Assembly (NCBI GenBank): GCA_003559755.1
Contig: PWKM01000102.1
Location: 1 to 5,546 of the forward strand
Reading direction: 5' to 3'
Origin: Planctomycetota bacterium
GTDB taxonomy: Bacteria > Planctomycetota > PUPC01
DNA length: 5,546 bases
This document shows positions 1 through 5,546 of this stretch, one piece after another. The translations under genes were made by a program, and so were the position numbers. Every line of letters starts with the position of its first letter. Within the stretch, counting starts at the first letter, position 1. The notes under the pieces were generated by a model. It ran no database searches. It worked only from the letters and a program-made list of their open reading frames with translations, and had not been told where the DNA came from.

Positions 1-1640
1 CGCCTGCCCCGATCCGACTGATCGCCGCCCGGAACGGAGAGTTCACCGCACGGCTCGTGGTCAGCTCCCCCGAACCGATCACCGGGATGAAGGTCGAGGT
101 GAGCGACCTGGCCGGGCCGGACGAGACACTGCCGGCATCCGCCGTCCGGGTGCGATACCCACAGCCGGACAGTGCCCGCTTCGACGCCCTCTTGACAGAC
201 CCGCCCGGCGACGTGCCCGTCCGGGACTTCCAGGCAGGACGCCGGGCACCCGTCAGCACCGTCGCCATGCAACCGATCTGGCTAACCGTGGCTGTCCCCG
301 AGACCATTCTGCCCGGCACATACGAGGGAACGGTGAAAGTCACCGCCGAGGGGCTCGACGCCTCGGTCCCCATCATCATCGAGGTCCACGGCTGGCGACT
401 GCCCGACCCAGCGGACCTGGCCGCCCACAACAACCTGTGGCAGTCCCACGAGACCGTCGCTTACCGCTACGATGTACCGCTCTGGTCGGACAGGCATTTC
501 GAGCTGATGGGCGAAGGACTCGCTCTGACTGCGCCGCTCGGCAACAAGTTCTGTTTGATCCCGATGATCGCTCCGTCATTCGCCTTCGGCAACACCCAGT
601 CGATGGTGCGTTGGGTGAGACAGGACGATGGCTACACCTGGGATTTCAGCGTCTTCGACCGATACCTGGACCTGTACGGTGAGGTGCTGGGCAAGCCCGA
701 TGTGCTCGTGATCGACGTCTCACACGCCATCCATTCGAGGGAGCGGCCCGAGGACGGCAGCGTGGTCGCCAAGGTCAGCGTCCTCGATCCGGAGACAGGC
801 GAGATCGAGACTATGGAGCAGGCACTCAAGGGCGAGAACGAACTGGTCGAATTCTGGCGACCGGTCCTGACGGAGGTGAAGGCACGGCTGGAAGAGCGCG
901 GCTGGTGGGAGGTCACCCGGATCGGAACCGCGTCGGACTCCGGGCCGCTGCCCGACGAAGCCAACGCGTTCAAAACCATCTGGCCCGACCGCGGCTGGCT
1001 GTTCTCGGGGCATCCCAACAAAGACTGGGTGGGCGACGAAATCGCACCCGTTACCTGCATCGAATGGGTGTGGGGCGTCGGGCGAATCTGGGAGCCGGGG
1101 CCGGACAGCACTGGCCGGGATTACCCCGCCCCGTGGACGAAAGACAAGATCGACCTGGCGTTCCCACGGGCCGGGGCAGGCGCCACGCTGCTCCGACAGG
1201 CCTACCCGCTCGAAGACTATCGGCTGAACCCGGAGAAGACCCTCCAGTGTGGACGCCACGGGATCGGACGGATCGCCATGGACCTGTGGCGGTTCGAATA
1301 CGAACCGAACCGATGGCGGCAGCTCGGCGTCGCCGGCGGCCAGTTCTCGTTCAACGCGGGAGTCGCATGGATGCTCGCGCCCGGCCCGGACGGCCCCGTG
1401 CCGACCACCCGGTCCGAGATGTTCCGGGAGGGCATCCAGATTCGAGAGGCGATCACCTTCCTGAGAAAAGCACTGGAAAACGACGGCCTGGAGCCGGCAT
1501 TGGCCGAGCAGGCCGGCGAACTGATCGTACAGAGGGCGCGGGACATGCTGCGAGCGGACGGCCACCGGAGCTGGCGGGAACAGGAGCGGCGGTTGTTCGC
1601 CTTGTGCGCGGAGGTCGCCACCGCGCTCGAGCTCGATTGA
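1..1640 (+). CDS. Glycoside-hydrolase-like protein (GH123/DUF4091-like), 5' end missing
   Basis: The reading frame is open to the window's left edge. Eighteen codons upstream of the first GTG (position 57) read PAPIRLIAARNGEFTARL, which fits the start of the same domain, so the true start lies outside the window. Counting from the GTG as residue 1, residues 1-113 look like a beta-sandwich, ending in the pattern 'PGTYEGTVKV...VPIIIEVHGWRLPDP' (about 86-118) that often precedes catalytic regions in GH123/DUF4091-type proteins. Residues 120-440 are rich in Trp and aromatics (WSDRHFEL, WVRQDDGYTWDF, WGVGRIWEPG), as in a carbohydrate-active barrel. The C-terminal part, with 'RSEMFREGIQIREAITFLRKAL' at 452-472, resembles the helical end of DUF4091 proteins. 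I could not assign catalytic acids with certainty. The family call is by general resemblance; an uncharacterised sugar-processing or secreted protein is the safe reading. A signal peptide, if any, would be outside the window. A 95-bp gap separates it from the redox operon, so shared function is not implied. Confidence 0.6.
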   Translation, partial: PAPIRLIAARNGEFTARLVVSSPEPITGMKVEVSDLAGPDETLPASAVRVRYPQPDSARFDALLTDPPGDVPVRDFQAGRRAPVSTVAMQPIWLTVAVPETILPGTYEGTVKVTAEGLDASVPIIIEVHGWRLPDPADLAAHNNLWQSHETVAYRYDVPLWSDRHFELMGEGLALTAPLGNKFCLIPMIAPSFAFGNTQSMVRWVRQDDGYTWDFSVFDRYLDLYGEVLGKPDVLVIDVSHAIHSRERPEDGSVVAKVSVLDPETGEIETMEQALKGENELVEFWRPVLTEVKARLEERGWWEVTRIGTASDSGPLPDEANAFKTIWPDRGWLFSGHPNKDWVGDEIAPVTCIEWVWGVGRIWEPGPDSTGRDYPAPWTKDKIDLAFPRAGAGATLLRQAYPLEDYRLNPEKTLQCGRHGIGRIAMDLWRFEYEPNRWRQLGVAGGQFSFNAGVAWMLAPGPDGPVPTTRSEMFREGIQIREAITFLRKALENDGLEPALAEQAGELIVQRARDMLRADGHRSWREQERRLFALCAEVATALELD

Positions 1641-1697
1641 GCACTCGCGCCGCCAGCGGGCAGAAGTACGCTATCATGGTCGGGCAGCCGCTCGGTA

Positions 1698-1726
1698 TTG
1701 ACCGGCTGGGGCGGCGGTGATAGTAT
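1698..1726 (+). promoter_or_regulatory. Candidate sigma70-type promoter for the dehydrogenase-ETF operon
   Basis: The -35 candidate TTGACC (1698-1703) matches the consensus at 5 of 6 positions. The -10 candidate TAGTAT (1721-1726) matches at 4 of 6. The spacer is exactly 17 bp. The -10 lies inside a short palindrome, GATA-G-TATC (1719-1727). A start about 7 bases after the -10 would fall near 1733, only about 3 bases before the ATG at 1736, giving a leaderless or near-leaderless mRNA. This agrees with the lack of a convincing Shine-Dalgarno sequence before that ATG. It is a pattern match only; the host's sigma factor preferences are unknown. Confidence 0.5.
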
Positions 1727-1735
1727 CCGGTCGAG

Positions 1736-3295
1736 ATGAGCCATCCGGCAGTCACCCGAATCACCGACCAGGGCCGCATCCGCAGTTACCTCAGCGACGA
1801 GTCGGCCGTGTTTCACGGCCGGGCCGACGAGCTGTTCCTGCCCGAACGGGAGGCGGAGGTCGCCGAGGTGCTCCGCCACGCCAACGAGACCGGGAAGCGG
1901 CTCGCCCTCTCGGCAGGCGGGACGAGCATAACCGGCTCCCGCGTGCCGGCCGGCGGCGGGGCGGTGCTCTCCGTCGAGCGGATGGTCGGCGTCGAGTCCG
2001 AGCCGCCGCCCGGATTCGAGGTCGTCGAGTCCGCCGGTTTCACCCTCCATCTCGACCGCGAAAACCGGCTCGCGATCGCGCCCCCCGCCATCCCCCTCTC
2101 GACGCTCGATGCCATCCTCGCCCGGCATGGGCTATGCTATCCGCCCGACCCGACCGAGATGTCGGCGTACCTGTCCGGGACGGTGGCGACGAACGCCTCC
2201 GGCGCCCGGTCGTTCCACTACGGCCCGACCCGCGACTGGATACGCCGCCTGCGGGTGGTCCTGCCGACCGGCGAAGTGGCCGAGGTGCGCCGGGGCGACC
2301 CGCCCGCCGAGGCGGACGAGCTGACAATCGAGGCCGACGGGCGAACCGTGCGAGTCCCGCTGCCCGGGCCGGACGAATACCGGATGCCCGCGACCAAGAA
2401 CGCCGCGGGCCTGCACCTGCGGCGCGGGATGGAGCCGATCGACCTGTTCATCGGGAGCGAAGGGCTCCTCGGCGTGATCACCGAGATCGAGATTGACCTG
2501 GTCGAGCGGCCGGAACATACGCTGACCGTGGTCGCTTACTTCCCCGACCGGGACCGGGCACTCGACTTCGTGGATGCCGGCGTCGAAGACGGCCGGCCGT
2601 TCGATTACCTGTCGCTGGAGTATTTCGGGGGGCGGGCACTCGAGTTCATGCGGGACGCCCGGCCCGACATCCCGACCCCGGTCGCTGCCGCCATCCTGTT
2701 CGAGCTGGCGTATGTGCCCGAGTCGGGCTCGCCCTATCCGCCGAGCAGGCTGCTCGAGGGGCTTCGGTCCGAGCTGGCACGGCACGGAGCGGCCTCCGAC
2801 TGGGCGGTGCCTTCCGGCCGCCGCGAGGATGTCCGCCTGTTCCGCCACGCCCTGCCCGAGGGCGTGAACGAGTTCGTCCGCAGACACACCGGTAAGATCG
2901 GGTCCGACATGGCTGTCCCCCACGGCCGGTTCCGCGAGATGATGGCCGCCTATGAGCGAGAATCCGAGGCGGCGGGCGTCCGGTTCCTCATTTTCGGGCA
3001 CATCGGCGACGATCACGTCCACCTGAACTATCTGCCCGAGAACGAACAGCAGGCGGCCCGGGCCATGAAGGCGTATGGACGGCTGGCCCGCCTCGCGGTC
3101 GAGATGGGCGGTACCGTGTCGGCCGAGCACGGCGTGGGCAAGAAGACCGTCCCCGCCGGCGGCCGCGATGAGCCCTACCTCCTGTTGCAGTACGGCGAGC
3201 CGGGGCTGAGGGCGATCGCACGAGTCAAGCAGGCATTGGACCCGAACCGGGTGCTGAACGTGGGCAACATGGTCCCCGAGGAGATGCTCGGCTGA
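1736..3295 (+). CDS. FAD-binding D-2-hydroxy-acid dehydrogenase (GlcD / D-lactate dehydrogenase type)
   Basis: This 519-residue flavoenzyme of the VAO/PCMH superfamily likely oxidises a D-2-hydroxy acid (D-lactate, glycolate or D-2-hydroxyglutarate class) to the 2-oxo acid in the cytoplasm; no signal peptide or membrane segment is seen. The FAD-binding domain is roughly residues 30-255: SAGGTSITGSRVP (59-71), YPPDPTE (135-141), GTVATNASGARSFHYGPTRD (148-167) and DLFIGSEGLLGVITEIEI (236-253). The FAD-oxidase C domain follows (about 265-515): FGHIGDDHVHLNYLP (420-434), SAEHGVGKK (462-470), LDPNRVLNVGNM (501-512). By comparison with human D2HGDH, H422, H429 and E464 should be the metal ligands and H465 catalytic; all are present. 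The start is well fixed: an in-frame TAG at 1721-1723 lies four codons upstream, with no other start codon between. No Fe-S extension is present. It overlaps the fused ETF gene by one base, which makes that ETF the likely electron acceptor. The exact substrate cannot be read from the sequence. Confidence 0.93.
   Translation: MSHPAVTRITDQGRIRSYLSDESAVFHGRADELFLPEREAEVAEVLRHANETGKRLALSAGGTSITGSRVPAGGGAVLSVERMVGVESEPPPGFEVVESAGFTLHLDRENRLAIAPPAIPLSTLDAILARHGLCYPPDPTEMSAYLSGTVATNASGARSFHYGPTRDWIRRLRVVLPTGEVAEVRRGDPPAEADELTIEADGRTVRVPLPGPDEYRMPATKNAAGLHLRRGMEPIDLFIGSEGLLGVITEIEIDLVERPEHTLTVVAYFPDRDRALDFVDAGVEDGRPFDYLSLEYFGGRALEFMRDARPDIPTPVAAAILFELAYVPESGSPYPPSRLLEGLRSELARHGAASDWAVPSGRREDVRLFRHALPEGVNEFVRRHTGKIGSDMAVPHGRFREMMAAYERESEAAGVRFLIFGHIGDDHVHLNYLPENEQQAARAMKAYGRLARLAVEMGGTVSAEHGVGKKTVPAGGRDEPYLLLQYGEPGLRAIARVKQALDPNRVLNVGNMVPEEMLG
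3278..3284 (+). promoter_or_regulatory. Shine-Dalgarno sequence for the fused ETF gene
   Basis: GAGGAGA lies inside the last codons of the dehydrogenase gene. GAGGAG ends 11 bases before the ATG at 3295, a slightly long but workable spacing. Together with the TGATG stop/start overlap (3293-3297), it supports coupled translation. It contrasts with the dehydrogenase start, which has no comparable purine tract. Confidence 0.6.
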
Positions 3296-5238
3296 TGGAC
3301 ATCGTCACCTTGGCCAAGTTCGTGCCGGACATCGAGCGCATCCCGCCCGACGCGTGGGACCGCGAGCGGGGGACGCTGATCCGGTCGCGGCTCGACATGG
3401 CGTTCAACCCGCTCGACCGGGTCGCCCTGCGGATGGCGCTCGACGTGCGCCGGGCACGGCCGGGCACCCGGATTGTGGCCCTGTCGATGGGCCCGCCCGG
3501 AGCGATTACCATGCTTCGCGAGGCCATCGCCTACGGGGCCGACGGAGCCGTGCTGCTCACCGACCGGCGGTTCGCGGGGGCCGACACCATCGCCACGGCA
3601 TACACCCTGTCGCGGGCGGTCCGGCAAATGGTGGACGCCGGGATCATCGGCGAGGATTTTGCCGTGTTCTCGGGGATGCAATCCCCGGACGGCGACACCG
3701 CTCAGGTCCCCGCCCAGGTGGCCTCGTGCCTCGACGCACCGCTCTATCCCTACGTCCGCGACCTGGCAGCCGACGATGGCCGGCTCGAACTCACCTGCCT
3801 GAACTCCGTCGGATTCCAGCGAGTCCGCACCGGGCGGCGTCCGTTCGTCGCGACCGGCACCCAGCTCTGCCCCGACCTGCCGTTCTACGTCACCCTCGAC
3901 GACATGCAGCGGGCGAACGAAGCACAGGTCGTCGTCTGGGGGCGGGACGATGTGGAACTCGACGACCGGCGGATCGGGCTGGACGGATCGCGGACCCGCG
4001 TGGTCGATATCTTCGAACCCGAACGCAAACATCAGACCGCTGAGCCCGTCGAGGCGGACGACGACTCGTTCCCCCGGCAGGCCCGGGAACTGCTGGAGGA
4101 ATGGCGGGCGGCGTTCGGCCAGGCCGAAAGTCCAGAGCCGGCGGAGGCACAATCGGCGACCGCCCACCAACCCGCCGAGAGCTATTACCGGGGCGACTGT
4201 GCGGCACTGTGCGAGCCGGCCGAGGGCCGGCTGGCGGCGGTCTCCCGCGAGATGATAGCGGCCTGCGCCCGGATGGCGGACGTGCTCGGCGTCGAGCCGT
4301 TGGCGATCGTCCCCGGCCGCCCGTCGCAGGTCATCGCCGACGAACTGGCGGCCTGTGGTGCGAGGCGCGCCTGGTTTGTGCCCGAGCTGGCCGGAGAGAC
4401 CTTCCGCGTGCGCGACCGGGCGCTGGCCCTTGCCGAACTCATCCGGGAGCTCCGCCCCCAGATCGTGGTCGCACCGGCCACCCTCACCGGCCGCGTGCTC
4501 GCCCCGTATGTGTCGGCCCGGCTCGACTGCGGGCTGACCGCCGACTGCTCGGCCCTGCGCGTCGCCGATTTCGAGCGGCGGGGCGAGGGGGTCCCGAACG
4601 TGCTGTTCCAGACCCGCCCGGCCCTCGGCGGGAACATCATGGCCACCATCGTTTCCATCTACAACGACCCGACCTCGGGCCGTCCCCAGATGGCGACCGT
4701 CCGGCCGGGGGCGCTGTCAGGCAAGGCCTCCCCTGCGTCCGAGTGCCTGGTCTCGACATTCCATTCGTCGGAACGCGGCGGGGTTTGGGGCGACCGGATC
4801 GAGCTCGAGCCGCGCCCCGAGGGCGAGACCGAGATCGATCTCAAGGATTACGAGGTGCTGGTCAGCGTTGGCATGGGCGTCGGCGACCGGGCGACGATCG
4901 ACGAGGTGATCGAGCCGTTCCGCTCGGCACTCGAAGAGTGGCTCGGCGTGCCCGTCGGGCTGGGCTGCTCCCGGGCAGTCGTCGACGCCGGCGTACTGCC
5001 GCACGCCCACCAGGTGGGGCAGACGGGGGGGGTGGTGAAGCCCGCGTTCTATTTCGCCCTCGGGATCAGCGGGGCGATCCAGCATAAGATCGGGATGGAG
5101 AACGCACGAGTGATCGTGGCGATCAACCGCGACCCGGAGGCCCCGATAGCCGGATTCGCCGACCACTTCATCGCCGGCGAGGTCGAGCAGGTGCTGCCCG
5201 TATTGACCGATATCATCCGGGCGCAATCGGCCGGATGA
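3295..5238 (+). CDS. Fused electron-transfer flavoprotein, beta-alpha (EtfB-EtfA) single chain
   Basis: This 647-residue protein joins both ETF subunits, normally separate chains of about 250 and 310-340 residues. The beta part is about 1-245: NPLDRVALRMAL (38-49), LSMGPPGAITMLREAIAYGAD (63-83), the FAGADTIATAYTLSRAV stretch (93-109) and the nucleotide loop GMQSPDGDTAQV (127-138). A charged, Pro/Glu/Ala-rich linker follows (about 245-310). The alpha N-terminal domain is about 311-435. The alpha FAD domain then shows QTRPALGGN (439-447), PQMATVRPG (464-472), GCSRAVVDAG (557-566), QVGQTGG (573-579), GISGAIQHKIGM (590-601) and AINRDPEAPI (609-618). ETFs carry electrons from dehydrogenases to a quinone reductase or, in bifurcating types, split or merge electron pairs; here the coupled dehydrogenase upstream is the likely donor. 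Oddities: the usual GRG of the alpha flavin site reads GMG (Met527), QTGK reads QTGG, and Cys302/Cys306 form a CX3C at the linker end. The fused-ETF call is very secure; quinone-linked versus bifurcating mode is not. Confidence 0.95.
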   Translation: MDIVTLAKFVPDIERIPPDAWDRERGTLIRSRLDMAFNPLDRVALRMALDVRRARPGTRIVALSMGPPGAITMLREAIAYGADGAVLLTDRRFAGADTIATAYTLSRAVRQMVDAGIIGEDFAVFSGMQSPDGDTAQVPAQVASCLDAPLYPYVRDLAADDGRLELTCLNSVGFQRVRTGRRPFVATGTQLCPDLPFYVTLDDMQRANEAQVVVWGRDDVELDDRRIGLDGSRTRVVDIFEPERKHQTAEPVEADDDSFPRQARELLEEWRAAFGQAESPEPAEAQSATAHQPAESYYRGDCAALCEPAEGRLAAVSREMIAACARMADVLGVEPLAIVPGRPSQVIADELAACGARRAWFVPELAGETFRVRDRALALAELIRELRPQIVVAPATLTGRVLAPYVSARLDCGLTADCSALRVADFERRGEGVPNVLFQTRPALGGNIMATIVSIYNDPTSGRPQMATVRPGALSGKASPASECLVSTFHSSERGGVWGDRIELEPRPEGETEIDLKDYEVLVSVGMGVGDRATIDEVIEPFRSALEEWLGVPVGLGCSRAVVDAGVLPHAHQVGQTGGVVKPAFYFALGISGAIQHKIGMENARVIVAINRDPEAPIAGFADHFIAGEVEQVLPVLTDIIRAQSAG

Positions 5239-5271
5239 CCGGACGCGGGGTCAGGCGACCTCGGCGTCCGG
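5239..5271 (+). terminator. Hairpin between convergent genes, likely transcription end of the ETF operon
   Basis: An 8-bp perfect outer stem, CCGGACGC (5239-5246) with GCGTCCGG (5264-5271), encloses an inner 6-bp stem, GGGGTC (5247-5252) with GACCTC (5257-5262). The inner stem has one G-U wobble; there is a single bulged G (5263) and a 4-base loop AGGC (5253-5256). The hairpin begins on the base after the ETF stop codon. No T-tract follows, so it is not a textbook intrinsic terminator; it could act with Rho, as a transcript-end stabiliser, or as a bidirectional roadblock. The wobble becomes an A-C mismatch in RNA from the other strand, so it folds better for the ETF transcript. It overlaps the stop and last codons of the opposing gene. 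Confidence 0.6.
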
Positions 5272-5546
5272 GTTCGACGCCTCGACCAGAGCTTCGAACA
5301 GGGCGAGGTGTTCGGCATGGTCGGGAACGAGCCGCTCCGGATGCCATTGGACGCACACGCAGAATATGTCGCCCCGCATCTCGATGGCTTCCACAACGCC
5401 GTCCGGGCTGCGGGCTGTGACGCGCAAGCCCACCCCCAGGGTCTTGACCGCCTGGTGATGGCTCGAGTTGACCGCCAGGCGGTCGCATCCGACGATCCGA
5501 TGGAGGCGGGTGTTCGATTCGATGACGACCTCGTGCTCGGTCGGCC
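5251..5546 (-). CDS. Peptidase C26 / gamma-glutamyl-GABA hydrolase-like amidotransferase, C-terminal part
   Basis: The last 97 codons lie in the window; the start, and the nucleophilic Cys of the class I glutamine-amidotransferase fold, are beyond the right edge. The family (PuuD-like) hydrolyses gamma-glutamyl amides such as gamma-glutamyl-GABA in polyamine breakdown. Visible hallmarks, in translated order, are VNSSHHQAV (fragment residues 25-33), LRVTARSPDGVVEAIE (40-55) and VQWHPE (65-70). The last supplies the His and Glu of the Cys-His-Glu triad (His codon at 5341-5343). The residues before VQWHPE are CVC rather than the more usual GVQWHPE context. The C-terminus is short after the catalytic Glu and ends at a TGA (5251-5253). 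The gene converges on the ETF gene with 12 bases between the two stop codons, so it is a separate transcription unit. Family membership is secure; the exact substrate is not. Confidence 0.9.
   Translation of the reverse strand, partial: PTEHEVVIESNTRLHRIVGCDRLAVNSSHHQAVKTLGVGLRVTARSPDGVVEAIEMRGDIFCVCVQWHPERLVPDHAEHLALFEALVEASNPDAEVA

Noticed and set aside
720..1565. 281-codon open frame on the - strand
   Set aside because: Lies wholly opposite the glycoside-hydrolase-like gene, whose protein is clearly structured; no family motif was seen.
1672..1677. TATCAT as an alternative -10 box
   Set aside because: It matches 5 of 6 consensus bases, but no -35-like sequence lies at a suitable distance upstream.
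1685..1708. CAGCCG / CGGCTG inverted repeat as terminator of the first gene
   Set aside because: Only 6 bp of stem with a 12-base loop, no T-tract, and it overlaps the candidate -35 box; too weak to call.
1672..1735. Imperfect direct repeat TATCATGGTCGGG / TATCCGGTCGAG as an operator pair
   Set aside because: The copies differ in length and several bases; chance similarity in a GC-rich gap is more likely.
1217..2128. 303-codon open frame on the - strand
   Set aside because: It spans the end of one + strand gene, the gap and the start of the next, with low-complexity Arg/Gly/Pro-rich sequence and no recognisable motif; it is a by-product of high GC.
2132..4170. Two long - strand frames (2132-3130 and 3175-4170)
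   Set aside because: Antisense to the dehydrogenase and fused ETF genes, whose products carry full family motifs; the antisense translations look compositional.
4101..5087. 328-codon + strand frame within the ETF gene
   Set aside because: Arg/Pro/Gly-rich out-of-frame reading of the ETF alpha half.

Overview
This is a GC-rich bacterial fragment with three genes on the + strand and one on the - strand. Two genes run off the window edges. Codon choice is strongly GC-biased throughout, which fills the opposite strand with long spurious reading frames. The taxon cannot be fixed from sequence alone. The glycoside-hydrolase-like first gene, the fused ETF and the general style suggest a Planctomycetota, Armatimonadota or related environmental bacterium; this is inference only.

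Layout. Positions 1-1640 hold the 3' part of a large protein with a beta-sandwich followed by a glycoside-hydrolase-like region (GH123/DUF4091-like, tentative). A 95-bp gap (1641-1735) carries a good promoter candidate whose predicted start lies within a few bases of the next ATG. Positions 1736-3295 encode a GlcD/D-lactate dehydrogenase-type FAD enzyme. Its stop overlaps the start of the next gene by one base (TGATG). Positions 3295-5238 encode one 647-residue polypeptide that is an electron-transfer flavoprotein beta subunit fused to an alpha subunit. A 14-bp interrupted hairpin begins directly after its stop. Converging from the right is the 3' end of a peptidase C26 (gamma-glutamyl-GABA hydrolase/PuuD-like) gene, 5251 to the window edge on the - strand.

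How the genes work together. The two middle genes form a compact, translationally coupled redox module. A D-2-hydroxy-acid dehydrogenase with an intact metal/catalytic site presumably passes electrons to the dedicated single-chain ETF. No iron-sulphur partner (GlcF-like) and no ETF:quinone oxidoreductase lies in the window, so the final acceptor is unknown. The flanking genes show no evident functional link to this module.

The most interesting points are the EtfB-EtfA fusion dedicated to a lactate/glycolate-type dehydrogenase, and the replacement of the usually conserved flavin-tuning Arg of EtfA by Met. An EtfB nucleotide loop of the DGDTAQV type, probable near-leaderless expression and a strong hairpin between the convergent genes also merit attention.
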